Assembly (NCBI RefSeq): GCF_000159955.1
Contig: NZ_GG695990.1
Location: 6,268-70,267 of the forward strand
From: Paenibacillus sp. oral taxon 786 str. D14
Lineage (GTDB): Bacteria; Bacillota; Bacilli; Paenibacillales; Paenibacillaceae
Length of the DNA: 64,000 nucleotides
Direction: 5' to 3'
Part shown: in pieces, positions 51,937-60,458 of the stretch
Layout: every line of letters starts with the position of its first letter
Numbering within the stretch: the first letter of the stretch is position 1
The notes under the pieces: model-generated
Told to the model about the DNA's origin: nothing
What the model saw: the letters and a program-made list of their open reading frames with translations, nothing else
Databases searched by the model: none
Made by a program: the position numbers and the translations under genes

Positions 51937-52011
51937 GGCCCGTTGGTCAAGGGGTTAAGACACCTCCCTTTCACGGAGGTAACAGGGGTTCGAATCCCCT
52001 ACGGGTCACCA
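51937..52011 (+). tRNA. tRNA-Glu(TTC)
   Basis: GGCCCGT pairs with ACGGGTC. The anticodon loop is CTTTCAC, the T-arm is AGGGGTTCGAATCCCCT, and CCA is encoded. Confidence 0.96.
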
Positions 52012-52041
52012 TCCTATTTCTTTGATTCATCAATTTCATAT

Positions 52042-52124
52042 GCGGTAGTGGTGGAATGGCAGACACGCTATCTTGAGGGGGTAGTGGGCGTACGCCCGTG
52101 GAGGTTCGAGTCCTCTCTACCGCA
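52042..52124 (+). tRNA. tRNA-Leu(GAG), copy 1
   Basis: GCGGTAG pairs with CTACCGC. The anticodon loop TTGAGGG gives GAG, and the long variable arm (GGGCG/CGCCC) is typical of Leu. The 83 bases are identical to the copy at 55513. Confidence 0.95.
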
Positions 52125-52136
52125 TCCTAAGAAAGT

Positions 52137-52170
52137 GAAGAACCTTGCGTTTAGCAAGGTTCTTTCTTCA
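52137..52170. terminator. Terminator after the tRNA cluster
   Basis: GAAGAACCTTGC (52137-52148) pairs with GCAAGGTTCTTTC (52154-52166). It separates the tRNAs from the convergent HAD gene. Confidence 0.75.
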
Positions 52171-52194
52171 TATGCCTGAAGGCATAGGCAAGGG

Positions 52195-53046
52195 CTAGAT
52201 TTCGAGTAAGGTACGAATCGCATAAGCCACTCCATGTTCGTCATTGGTTCGGGTGACCGATGTGGCCAGGCGCTTGATTTCATCTACGGCATTTCCCATG
52301 GCAATTTTGGTTCCTGCGACTTGAAACATGGATATATCATTATAGCTGTCGCCAATCACGACGGTATTGGTCAAATCCACTCCCAAATGACCGGCGAGAA
52401 ATTGCAAAGCGTTACCTTTGTCGGTTTCCTTCGCGATGACCTCTACGATATGCTTGGCAGAGGAGGTCGTTTGCACCTGCGGCTGGCCGTTAAAATGCTG
52501 CGTGATTTCGTCGAGTTTGTCTTCGTTATAGGTAAACACCAAAAGCTTATACACAGGCCGCTCTTGCTCTATTAGCTGCAGCGGATGGTCGATTCCCTTG
52601 AAACCAAATTGAACGAATTGGATTTTGGCGCTCTCCCACAACCGGTCCCGATCGACCTCTGGATTTGCGCTGACCAGCATATCCATTTCAGCCAGCAGCT
52701 TTTGCTCGCCGTTTGAAGGGGAATAGATGGCTTCCGGACAAAAGATTTCGAAATAGACGTCCTGTTTCAGCAAATAACGAACGGCTTCCGCGGCAGCGTC
52801 CGGGTGAATTGGCGTTTCCCGCAGCAGCTTTCCTTCCCGGTCGAAAACCTCCGCGCCATTGGATGCGATAATGGGGATGGACAGCTCCCCGGTTAAATAT
52901 CTGGCGTCAAAGCTTGCTCTACCGGTACAAAGCGTTACGGTATGCCCCTGGTCCACGGCATGTGAAATGGCGTCCAAGCCGTGGGAGCTCGGGCGGCTGT
53001 TCGAGGTAAGCAGCGTTCCGTCCAGATCTACAGCGATCAGTTTCAT
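52195..53046 (-). CDS. Cof-type HAD-IIB hydrolase
   Basis: The 283-residue phosphatase has HAD motif I (VDLDGTLLT, Asp7 and Asp9), motif II (TLCTGR), a cap domain of about 100 residues, a Lys in motif III (KGNALQFLAGHL) and motif IV (GDSYNDISMF). Substrates in this family are sugar phosphates, flavin mononucleotide or similar; the exact one cannot be read from sequence. Confidence 0.93.
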   Translation of the reverse strand: MKLIAVDLDGTLLTSNSRPSSHGLDAISHAVDQGHTVTLCTGRASFDARYLTGELSIPIIASNGAEVFDREGKLLRETPIHPDAAAEAVRYLLKQDVYFEIFCPEAIYSPSNGEQKLLAEMDMLVSANPEVDRDRLWESAKIQFVQFGFKGIDHPLQLIEQERPVYKLLVFTYNEDKLDEITQHFNGQPQVQTTSSAKHIVEVIAKETDKGNALQFLAGHLGVDLTNTVVIGDSYNDISMFQVAGTKIAMGNAVDEIKRLATSVTRTNDEHGVAYAIRTLLEI

Positions 53047-53144
53047 TGTTTGTTTCCTCCTATCCTTCCATCATTGGTGAGGGTTATCTTTTGGTTATGA
53101 GTATAAATTATGAAATGCATTTCAGGTCAAGGAGAGATCAAAAC

Positions 53145-53465
53145 GTGGCAACTCAGCTTTGGATAATTGTTCTGATTGGAGCAGGAACCTATTTATTACG
53201 GGCAGGTTCCTTGGTATTAGGCAGCCGGATCCGATGGTCCGATTCTACGAAGGAATGGCTGGCGTACGTGTCGCCTGCCGTGCTTGGCGCGCTGATCGGG
53301 CCGCTGCTGCTGCTCGAAGATGGAAAGTGGATTCCGCTCTCGGATAACCTGATGCTGTTTGCCGCTATTCCTACGATGATCATCGCCTGGTGGTCACGCC
53401 GTCTTCTGTTAACAGTAACCGCCGGCGTGCTGTTTTATGCTGGTTTTCACGCTTGGATTGGCTAA
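53145..53465 (+). CDS. azlD: AzlD-family branched-chain amino acid exporter subunit
   Basis: The small membrane protein of about 106 residues has three or four helices (WIIVLIGAGTYLLRAGSLVL). The GTG start at 53145 follows AAGGAGAG; upstream in-frame starts are not needed. It pairs with AzlC downstream. The usual order in Bacillus is azlC then azlD; here it is reversed. Confidence 0.88.
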   Translation: MATQLWIIVLIGAGTYLLRAGSLVLGSRIRWSDSTKEWLAYVSPAVLGALIGPLLLLEDGKWIPLSDNLMLFAAIPTMIIAWWSRRLLLTVTAGVLFYAGFHAWIG

Positions 53466-53503
53466 ACAGGATAGAAAGATAGATAGAGGGAGAGGAAGCA
53501 GTC

Positions 53504-54244
53504 ATGAACCGGTCGAAACGAAGTGAAGAGATTCAAAAGGCGCTGCGGGATGCGTTTCCGATTATGCTGGCTTATTTTCCATTGTCCATGACTTATGGTG
53601 TGCTTGCTGCGGCGGGAGGATTGCCCGGGGGAATGGCCGTATTCAGTTCGGTATGGATCTTCTCGGGAGGGGCCCAGTTTATGCTGCTAGGCATGTTAGC
53701 ATCCGCTGCGGCTCCCGTGACGATCGTAACGACACTGCTGCTGTTAAACATGCGTCATGTCCTTTATGGGGCAACGATGGGGCCTTACCTGGCGACATGG
53801 CGGGAGTCCCCGAAATGGCTGGCAGCGATCGGCCTAACCGACGAAGGGTTCGCGGTCACTTCCAGCCGGGCAGCCCAAGGGGAGCCCATTTCGCCTTCTT
53901 ATTATATAACTTTTGCGCTGGCGATTTATGGATCGTGGATTGCCGGTACAGCGGCAGGCACCGGATTGGGGAGTTTCGTCACCGCAGAGCTGGCTGAAGT
54001 CTTAACTTTTGCGCTGCCGGCGCTCTTTATCGCCTTGCTTGCCGGGGGCGAGCGTACTTTGCCATTCCTGGCCGCAGCCGGCTGCGGGGCAGTGCTCGCC
54101 ACTTTGGCAGGGATGCTTCAGCTTGGGGGGATCGGCCTGATCGCCGGAGGTTTGGCCGGCGCTACACTTGGGCAGCAGCTCAGCCGAATCCTATCACGGC
54201 GTTCGAAGGCCGCCCGGGACAAAGCTGAACGTGCGATTCGCTAA
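53504..54244 (+). CDS. azlC: AzlC-family branched-chain amino acid exporter
   Basis: The 246-residue protein has several membrane helices. The family signature region is visible (MTYGVLAAAGGLPGGMAVFS; SGGAQFMLLGML; LLNMRHVLYGATMGPYL). It works with AzlD in export of branched-chain amino acids. It starts 38 bases after azlD, so one operon is likely. Confidence 0.92.
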   Translation: MNRSKRSEEIQKALRDAFPIMLAYFPLSMTYGVLAAAGGLPGGMAVFSSVWIFSGGAQFMLLGMLASAAAPVTIVTTLLLLNMRHVLYGATMGPYLATWRESPKWLAAIGLTDEGFAVTSSRAAQGEPISPSYYITFALAIYGSWIAGTAAGTGLGSFVTAELAEVLTFALPALFIALLAGGERTLPFLAAAGCGAVLATLAGMLQLGGIGLIAGGLAGATLGQQLSRILSRRSKAARDKAERAIR

Positions 54245-54263
54245 TGCTAAGCGTTTTGTGTAA

Positions 54264-54896
54264 TTATTCTTGCTTGGGCGGCAAGTCCAGATTTGAGGAA
54301 TATTTGGGATATAATGCCCGGATGCAATCAGGACAAATGTCGTGCGTAAATTCCGCGTGCGTATGCTTGATCAAGTAAGCTTCGGTGGTGCACCACATGT
54401 TGTCTTCATCCTTGATCTTCTTACATACGGCACAAATGGGAAGCAGTCCCCGGAGCGTGCGGATATGTGCGAGTTCATGCTGGATTTGAAGTTGCAGACG
54501 CTTCAGCCGGGTGATGTTGGTACAGGTGATCACGATGCCTTGAGGCGAAAAGGGGTTTTCTTCCGCATATGGGGTTAATTCGGCAAGAAACCATAACTCA
54601 GCATCTTTGGTAGGGGCCTTGAATTCAAATTCAAACCTCTCGGTTTCCCCGCTTAAGATTTTCGAAAATTGCTCCAACAGCAGATGGGGGTTAAAATAAG
54701 TATGATCATGCGGCCCATGCTGAAAAAACTGAAAAACATTTAATCCGGGCCGTGCCCAGCCCGGAGCAACGCCCAAAAAGGCGGCTCGGTTGGCCCAAGT
54801 TCGGTTGACAGAGATGATCGTTCCATTTGGTTCTATGATTGCAACGCTCTGATTCAAAGAATGATAGGGTGCCTTCCATTGGGGATTGTCATTCAT
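54264..54896 (-). CDS. PAS-domain protein with C-terminal cysteine motif
   Basis: The protein of about 210 residues contains one PAS domain (about 15-130; SVAIIEPNGTIISVNRTWAN). A C-terminal LLPICAVCKKIKDEDNMW and a later HAEFTHDICPDCIRALYP follow; this Cys/His pattern occurs downstream of PAS domains in signalling proteins. There is no kinase or GGDEF domain, so it is a stand-alone sensor or partner. I choose ATG 54896 after CAGGAGCG; the longer frame adds an unlikely N-terminus. Confidence 0.75.
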   Translation of the reverse strand: MNDNPQWKAPYHSLNQSVAIIEPNGTIISVNRTWANRAAFLGVAPGWARPGLNVFQFFQHGPHDHTYFNPHLLLEQFSKILSGETERFEFEFKAPTKDAELWFLAELTPYAEENPFSPQGIVITCTNITRLKRLQLQIQHELAHIRTLRGLLPICAVCKKIKDEDNMWCTTEAYLIKHTHAEFTHDICPDCIRALYPKYSSNLDLPPKQE

Positions 54897-55081
54897 GGCG
54901 GGTACGCTCCTGTCATGAAACTGAGGGCAGTCTTCCGACCTATTAAGTACTTGCCGGCGCTGTGTTAAGATATAGACATAGTTCCAGCATTTCACTTTAT
55001 TATAAACGTATTTAAGTCGTTTCACAACTTTTAAATTACTTAAAAACGTCATCAAAGCTGTTGAGGAAGGTTGGAGAGAAG

Positions 55082-55444
55082 TTGTCAATCTACGAACGTA
55101 TTGAACTGCTGATCAAAAACGCCGGAATGACGAAAAAGGCGTTTTGCCTCGAATTGGGGATCAGTACCGGGAACTTCGGGGATTGGAAGCGGGGAAAGTC
55201 CACGCCAAGTACAAATAAATTGATTGAGATCGCTGCTTTCTTCGATGTCAGCCTGGACTGGCTCATGACTGGAAAAGAGAAACAGGCGGAATACGTGCAG
55301 GACCAAAGAACGGAATATATCTCCACCGATAAAGACTGGATTTCGTTCATCGGCACGTTAACCGAAGCCGAGCGAGCTTTCGTTCGGGAATATATCGAGT
55401 TTGTTCGTTACCGGAGGCGAAAGTCCGGCCGGATGGACAAATAA
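55082..55444 (+). CDS. XRE-family helix-turn-helix regulator
   Basis: The protein of about 120 residues has an N-terminal Cro/CI-type helix-turn-helix (IELLIKNAGMTKKAFCLELG, then NFGDWKRGKSTPSTNKLIEI) and a C-terminal acidic-basic helix (ERAFVREYIEFVRYRRRKSG). The start is TTG 55082, preceded by GGAGAGAAG. The target is unknown. It is divergent from the PAS gene. Confidence 0.82.
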   Translation: MSIYERIELLIKNAGMTKKAFCLELGISTGNFGDWKRGKSTPSTNKLIEIAAFFDVSLDWLMTGKEKQAEYVQDQRTEYISTDKDWISFIGTLTEAERAFVREYIEFVRYRRRKSGRMDK

Positions 55445-55450
55445 TTCCAC

Positions 55451-55479
55451 TTTACTTTTGAATACTGCGAAGCTATAAT
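55451..55479 (+). promoter_or_regulatory. Promoter of the second tRNA-Leu
   Basis: TTTACT (55451-55456), a 17-base spacer and TATAAT (55474-55479), 33 bases before the tRNA. Confidence 0.65.
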
Positions 55480-55512
55480 AACCATGTTCGTCTGAACCTA
55501 GACTTAACATGC

Positions 55513-55595
55513 GCGGTAGTGGTGGAATGGCAGACACGCTATCTTGAGGGGGTAGTGGGCGTACGCCCGTGGAGGTTCGAGTCCTCTCTACCGCA
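55513..55595 (+). tRNA. tRNA-Leu(GAG), copy 2
   Basis: The 83 bases are identical to the tRNA at 52042-52124. It has its own promoter and terminator, so it is independently expressed. Confidence 0.95.
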
Positions 55596-55603
55596 TTACA
55601 GAA

Positions 55604-55638
55604 GAACTTCTCGGAGGGATCCGGGAAGTTCTTTTTTT
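55604..55638 (+). terminator. Terminator of tRNA-Leu copy 2
   Basis: GAACTTC-TCGG pairs with CCGGGAAGTTC (55621-55631), followed by seven Ts. Confidence 0.8.
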
Positions 55639-55837
55639 GCTTCTCATCGATTGGGGTGGGCGTGCGGCGTATGGGATGGTGATTTTTTGCACATTCTAAT
55701 AAAATCTTGCGCAAAGTGCGTCAAATCAGGCCGTTTGGGCAGGTTTTCAAGTTGACACGCCGATAAAAATTCATTAATATGTCTAAGTACTAAAAGAGCT
55801 GCGCTCTGGAACGAAATTTGATAATACGGGTGATAAC

Positions 55838-56113
55838 ATGGCTTACAGACCGAATGTTGTAAATGTAACCAAGGCCGGCAGCAACGAAAATGACGGATTG
55901 TACGAGTTTATCGTGAATCTGGCCGATGGTACGGCGTGCCGCGTGTTTTACCACCGTAATCCCGAATGGCGGTTAACCAACGTCAGCAGGCTGCAAAAGA
56001 CACCTTGCCCGGTCTGCCGTAAAGACTTCATTTGCGGATGTATGGAGAAGTTTACGGATGAAATCAACCGTCAGATGGTAGAGGGACAGTGGCTCGACAA
56101 GCTTACGTCCTAG
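55838..56113 (+). CDS. Small hypothetical protein with CxxC-CxC motif
   Basis: The 91-residue protein carries a C-terminal CPVCRKDFICGCMEKF motif, suggesting a metal site. The N-terminal half looks beta-rich (YEFIVNLADGTACRVFYHRN). I do not recognise a function. The start follows a weak GGGTGATA site. Confidence 0.65.
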   Translation: MAYRPNVVNVTKAGSNENDGLYEFIVNLADGTACRVFYHRNPEWRLTNVSRLQKTPCPVCRKDFICGCMEKFTDEINRQMVEGQWLDKLTS

Positions 56114-56143
56114 TAAGAACGCTATGGCCAGCTGGCGACAGCA

Positions 56144-56171
56144 AGCACGGGAAATGTCCCGTGCTTTTTTC
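56144..56171 (+). terminator. Terminator
   Basis: AGCACGGGA and TCCCGTGCT form a compact hairpin followed by a T-run. Confidence 0.85.
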
Positions 56172-56227
56172 ATATCTTCTATAGATGAGATTTGCGTTAC
56201 CCGCAAACAGGAGAGGGGGCCAAGAGC

Positions 56228-56653
56228 ATGTCAGGTCAACCGGATGAACGGAATGAGCATGTGATCTTATTTGACGGCGTCTGCCATTTATGCCAGGGAG
56301 CGGTCAAGTTTATCATTAAGCGTGACCCGGCTGGGCGGTTCCGCTTTGCCTCTTTGCAGTCACAGGCCGGGAGCCGGCTGCTGCAAGCTGCAGGAGCGCA
56401 TGAGGAATCATTGGACAGCGTCGTGTTGATTGAACGCGGAACCTATTATATCCGCTCAGATGCGGCTCTGCGCATTGCTAGAGGCTTACGGTACCCCTGG
56501 CCCCTGCTGTACGCGCTGATCGTCGTCCCGAAGGGGCTTCGGGATGCAGTCTATCAATTCATCGCCAAACATCGTTACCGTTGGTTTGGGAAGGACGAAA
56601 CCTGCCTCGTGCCGACCCGGGAGCTGAAGGAGCGGTTTTTGGAGGATGGGTAG
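56228..56653 (+). CDS. DCC-family thiol-disulfide oxidoreductase-like protein
   Basis: The protein of about 141 residues belongs to the DCC family (YuxK-like), named for Asp-Cys-Cys: VILFDGVCHLCQGAVKFIIK at about residues 12-31. The family resembles thioredoxin folds. The partner is unknown. I choose ATG 56228 following a GGAGAGGGGG region. Confidence 0.88.
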   Translation: MSGQPDERNEHVILFDGVCHLCQGAVKFIIKRDPAGRFRFASLQSQAGSRLLQAAGAHEESLDSVVLIERGTYYIRSDAALRIARGLRYPWPLLYALIVVPKGLRDAVYQFIAKHRYRWFGKDETCLVPTRELKERFLEDG

Positions 56654-56745
56654 GGTTAAACGGAAACTATGAAAAAGCTCTTGTCTATCATCCATAATTG
56701 TGATATTCTTACTGTAAAATTTAGGAATATAGAAACGGAACGGTA

Positions 56746-56800
56746 GCACCGTCCATTACTCGATTGTTGAATCGGGTTATTGGGCGGTGCTTTTTTTGTT
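56746..56800 (+). terminator. Terminator between the DCC gene and the CpaE-like gene
   Basis: GCACCGTCCA (56746-56755) pairs with TGGGCGGTGC (56781-56790), followed by a long T-run. This hairpin argues that the TTG at 56787 is not the start of the next gene. Confidence 0.75.
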
Positions 56801-56828
56801 CTCGTTTTCCTTGAAGGAGGGGATTAAG

Positions 56829-58004
56829 ATTCCAATCAAATTGGTGCTGGCCGTGCAAGAGGAGGAGTATATCGAACCATTTTTACAGTATGTACATGCG
56901 AGCGAGTTCGATCGGCGTTTGGTGGTGATCGCGTTTAGCCGGAAGGAGGCGTTTGCCCAATATATGCTGGAATCCGGCGGAGAGATCGATGCGGTGTTGG
57001 GTGACCCGGCATTCCTTGAGGCGGCGGAAGCCATGAAGCGCCCCGGGCTTTACTTCATTGAACTGGGTGAAGGCGGCGGATCACAGCATTCCGGTAGCTT
57101 ACGCGTCGACAAGTATCAATCGTTGCATCAGCTGCTTTCTGCGGTGATCGAGCTCGTTCAGGGAGGCTCGGGCAAGGAGGTGCGCATCGGCGGGAAGCCT
57201 TTGGTCATTGGGGTTTATTCGACCGTAGGAGGCTGCGGCAAGACAACGGTGGCCCTGCATTTAGCCCGACAGCTGGCGACTGAAGGGGGAAAGGTGTTTT
57301 ACCTGAACCTGGAGACGATTGGCAGCGAACCGCCGTTTGCCGGGCAGAGCTCAAAGGAGGGGAAGCCTGGATTGGCCCGGCTGCTGTACGACTTGAAGGC
57401 CGCGGAGGATCGGCGGGAACCGCCCCGTTTCCCGATTTCTGCGTATGCCTACAGGCATCCCGTACTGCAAGGGGATACGCTGGCTCCGCCGGATAATCTG
57501 AATGAGCTGCTGGAAATGGAGCGCAAAGATACGATGGAGTTAATCGAGTACATCGCCGGCAGCGGCTTGTACGATTCGGTGATCGTGGATATGGACTCCT
57601 TTCCGGATGGCCGTACGGAAGCGGTGCTGGAGCGGGCGGACCGCGTCGTTTGGATCGTTACGGATGACTGGGGAGTGATGCGTAAAACCGGGGGATGGCT
57701 GACCCATCTGGAACGAACTCGGCCGGATTTTTACCGGTCGCTTCTGAAGAAAACTCGCTTTACGCTGAATCGGCATACAGGCAAGCAGTTGACTGATTTG
57801 CCGCGGCCGGAGATGAAATTAAAGGCCACGTTATCGTATATTCCGGCCTGGAGTCAGGGCAGCCGCCAAGGGGAATTGCTGCATTCGCCGCTGTATCAAC
57901 GCGATATGATTCGGCTTTGCCGCGAGCTCCAGGGCGAGGAACCGTCATTCGCTGGTGCGGGAGGGATCCATGATGGAGGAAGCGGACTTCACGGCCCTGC
58001 GTAA
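56829..58004 (+). CDS. CpaE-like P-loop ATPase of a Tad-type locus, apparent ATT start
   Basis: The protein of about 391 residues has an N-terminal receiver-like region, then a deviant P-loop (STVGGCGKTT, about 130-140) and a MinD/CpaE-type ATPase domain. Similar proteins position Tad or Flp pilus machinery at the membrane. The only well-placed start is ATT 56829, eight bases after AAGGAGG, giving IPIKLVLAVQEEEYI; the TTG at 56787 sits in the terminator T-run. Its 3' end overlaps cpaF by about 32 bases. Confidence 0.75.
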   Translation: MPIKLVLAVQEEEYIEPFLQYVHASEFDRRLVVIAFSRKEAFAQYMLESGGEIDAVLGDPAFLEAAEAMKRPGLYFIELGEGGGSQHSGSLRVDKYQSLHQLLSAVIELVQGGSGKEVRIGGKPLVIGVYSTVGGCGKTTVALHLARQLATEGGKVFYLNLETIGSEPPFAGQSSKEGKPGLARLLYDLKAAEDRREPPRFPISAYAYRHPVLQGDTLAPPDNLNELLEMERKDTMELIEYIAGSGLYDSVIVDMDSFPDGRTEAVLERADRVVWIVTDDWGVMRKTGGWLTHLERTRPDFYRSLLKKTRFTLNRHTGKQLTDLPRPEMKLKATLSYIPAWSQGSRQGELLHSPLYQRDMIRLCRELQGEEPSFAGAGGIHDGGSGLHGPA

Positions 58005-58884
58005 TGAAATTCGCCAGGGGCTGGATGTCACCTCCGTTCTGAACGATGACCAGCTGATGGATTATATTGAGCGGCGCGTGTTGGAGGACCGGAGATTAAG
58101 CGGGGCGACGGCGGCTGAGAAGCGCAAATGGGTGCGCAGGCTGTACGATTCGTTTCGCGGGCTGGATGTCCTTCAACCCCTGGTTGAGGATCGCAGCGTC
58201 ACAGAAATAATGATCAACAGCCATGAGGAAATCTTCGTTGAACGGGAGGGGCAGGTCCAGCGGATTCCCGTCCGCTTCGAGTCTCGGGAGCGCTTGGAGG
58301 ACATTATCCAGATGATTGTATCCGGCGTTAACCGGGTAGTGAACGAATCGTCGCCCATCGTTGATGCACGCCTGCGGGACGGGTCGCGGGTAAATATCGT
58401 GCTGCCACCCATCGCTTTAAAGGGCCCAACGATGACGATTCGCAAATTCCCGGAACGGCCGTTGACCATGGAGCAGTTGGTTGCGATTGGCTCCCTGAGT
58501 GAGGAAGCGGCAGAGCTGCTGCAACGGCTCGTGCGAAGCAAATACAACATCTTTATCAGCGGCGGAACAGGCTCGGGGAAAACGACGTTTTTAAACGCCC
58601 TGTCCCAGTTCATCCCATCCGATGAGCGGGTGATTACGATCGAGGATTCCGCCGAGCTGCAAATCGTTACGGTCCCTAATCTCGTCTCGCTCGAAACCCG
58701 AAATGCGAATACGGAAGGGAAAGGCGAAATTACCGTGCGCGAGCTGATCCGATCCTCGCTGCGTATGCGGCCCAATCGGATTATCGTCGGTGAGGTGCGC
58801 GGGGCGGAAGCGCTGGATATGCTGCAGGCGATGAATACCGGCCATGATGGCTCCCCATCATGGGTATTGTGGAGGTCAATTTAA
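57973..58884 (+). pseudogene. cpaF: CpaF/TadA-type secretion ATPase, cut by a mobile element
   Basis: The visible 303 codons cover the N-terminal domain and most of the P-loop ATPase core. Walker A is GGTGSGKTT (about 196-204), and the His and Asp box regions and RMRPNRIIVGEVRGAEALDM are intact. After MNTGHDGS the frame turns into PSWVLWRSI and stops. Intact CpaF proteins continue with SLSTGHANS-type sequence for roughly another 100 residues. The junction lies at the att dyad of a serine-recombinase element, so the 3' part should lie beyond the right end. The start ATG 57973 follows GGGAGGG. Confidence 0.85.
58842..58863. other. Candidate attL site of the serine-recombinase element
   Basis: CCATGATGG (58842-58850) and CCATCATGG (58855-58863) form a perfect dyad around CTCC. 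The left arm is cpaF coding sequence and the right arm is element sequence. Large serine recombinases use quasi-palindromic sites centred on the crossover dinucleotide. Confidence 0.65.
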
Positions 58885-58939
58885 TCAAGAAAATGATATA
58901 CACAATATCAATGATAGGAGTCCATCGTGGGTATTGTGG
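58855..58939. repeat. Imperfect direct repeats at the element edge
   Basis: CCATCATGGGTATTGTGG (58855-58872) recurs as CCATCGTGGGTATTGTGG (58922-58939), 67 bases apart with one mismatch. These may be recombinase-binding repeats of the att arm. Confidence 0.65.
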
Positions 58940-58961
58940 TAGTGAATTAGACATGGAGTCG

Positions 58962-60443
58962 TTAGTTGAACGAGATCTCTTGGATGTAAGCATCAAAAAA
59001 CTTGTTTTTCACACCTTTAATTTTTCGTAAGTCGGTGTTTACTACAATCTTATCAAAGACAGTATGAATAATTTCTTTTTTCTCTTGATCATCGAAATAC
59101 GCCCAGCCTTCTGCTAGTCCAACCAGTTCCTCAATTCGAGGTATGCCAGAAAAAGCCTTTTGTTCTTGTGCAATCCGTTGGCGAATCTCCTTCTCACGCT
59201 TATCCTCTTCAGCCATTCTCTTACGGATTTCCTGCTTCCCAATCAAGCCTTCAACAAACATGTACTGCCACTTTTCCCTACGTTCAGCTACCTTTGAAAG
59301 CTCGCGTTTGGCGCTGTCGATTGCACTTTTCTTTTTTCCTTCATCAGCAAATATTTTCATAGCCTCTTCATTAAGTTTTTCCATATCTTCTTGAATTTGA
59401 TTAATGTACTGGAACACCAAATGTTCGATGTGTGTCTGGCGAAAGATAGGGAGATCACACGTCTTACTGTGATGACGGTTAGAGCAAATATAGTATTGAG
59501 TACGGACAATCCCTTTGGTTGTTGTTCTTTTTGTTGTCAATCGTCCAAACATAGCTGCTCCACAACGACCACAACGTAAAACGCCACTAAACCAGTATTC
59601 ACCAACTTTGCTGAATCCGCCTTGAGATTTCCGTTTCATGTATTTCTTGAGTTCTTCATACTCCTCTTGAGTAAAAATAGGTTCATGTGATCCTTTACCA
59701 TATACGCACTTTACCCTCTCATCTCGTTTGCTGTTAACGTATGTACCAGCAGGGGTCTTTGAACCAATCCTAATGATACCTGCGTAATATGGGTTCTCTA
59801 ATGTGTAGGCAACGGTAGCATCAGTCCACTCTCGCCCTCTTCGAAGCTTACCCGAGCGATTCATAATCATAGCCACAGATTTATAACCTTTACCACTCAT
59901 ATACAAATCTCTGACTTCACGAATCAGTGCAGCCTCTTCAGGAATGAGTTGCTCGTCCTGCGTGTATCCATAGGGCACTACGCCACCTGGACGTCGCCCC
60001 TCCGCAACCATTTGCTCGACTCCGAAGCGTACACGCTCTGAGATCGTCCCACGCTCCCACTCAGCCATTGCACCGACAAGGGTGATAAAGAACCTCCCCA
60101 TTGCTGTCGTCGTCTCAAAAATCTCTGTAGCGCTCTTAAACTTCACGCCATAAAGATCAAATGTTTTAAGTAGGGAGTGTAGGTCGCCTACGGAACGAGT
60201 AAGGCGGTCGAGTTTGTAAACGAGAACAACATCAAACAGTTTCTTCTCCATATCTTCCAACATACGCTGCATATCTGGGCGTTTTAAGTCTTTTGCTGAA
60301 TAGCCATCATCAACGTAAAAGTCGTGTATGACCCAATCCTGTGATTCTGCAAAGCTGATTAAACGACTACGTTGCCCCTCAATGCTAAAACCTTCTTCTG
60401 CTTGCATGTCTGTTGATACACGAATATAGATAGCAACACGCAT
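58962..60443 (-). CDS. int: Large serine recombinase (site-specific integrase)
   Basis: The 493-residue recombinase has the resolvase catalytic domain (IYIRVSTDMQAEEGFSIEGQ with Ser10; YKLDRLTRSVGDL; GRFFITLVGAMAEWERGTIS), a recombinase domain and a zinc ribbon (CGRCGAAMFGR, then YYICSNRHH and CDLP). A coiled coil follows (about 370-440). Such enzymes integrate phages or conjugative elements without host ends. It points toward the cpaF junction 100 bases away. It lies 15 bases after immA and has an AAGGAAG site. Codon use is AT-richer than the chromosomal neighbours. Confidence 0.95.
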   Translation of the reverse strand: MRVAIYIRVSTDMQAEEGFSIEGQRSRLISFAESQDWVIHDFYVDDGYSAKDLKRPDMQRMLEDMEKKLFDVVLVYKLDRLTRSVGDLHSLLKTFDLYGVKFKSATEIFETTTAMGRFFITLVGAMAEWERGTISERVRFGVEQMVAEGRRPGGVVPYGYTQDEQLIPEEAALIREVRDLYMSGKGYKSVAMIMNRSGKLRRGREWTDATVAYTLENPYYAGIIRIGSKTPAGTYVNSKRDERVKCVYGKGSHEPIFTQEEYEELKKYMKRKSQGGFSKVGEYWFSGVLRCGRCGAAMFGRLTTKRTTTKGIVRTQYYICSNRHHSKTCDLPIFRQTHIEHLVFQYINQIQEDMEKLNEEAMKIFADEGKKKSAIDSAKRELSKVAERREKWQYMFVEGLIGKQEIRKRMAEEDKREKEIRQRIAQEQKAFSGIPRIEELVGLAEGWAYFDDQEKKEIIHTVFDKIVVNTDLRKIKGVKNKFFDAYIQEISFN

Positions 60444-60458
60444 TTATACATCGCTTCC

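Noticed and set aside
54897..55088. N-terminal extension of the PAS protein to 274 residues
   Set aside because: The extension has no domain character and lacks a ribosome site, while ATG 54896 has CAGGAGCG upstream; the extension would also overlap the divergent XRE promoter region.
52042..55595. The tRNA-Leu duplication as the ends of an integrated element
   Set aside because: The genes between the copies (HAD, azlDC, PAS, XRE) look chromosomal and no recombinase lies between them. The recombinase in this window acts at cpaF.
56746..56800. T-box or riboswitch leader before the CpaE-like gene
   Set aside because: Only a simple terminator hairpin is visible; no T-box sequence or aptamer motif is present.
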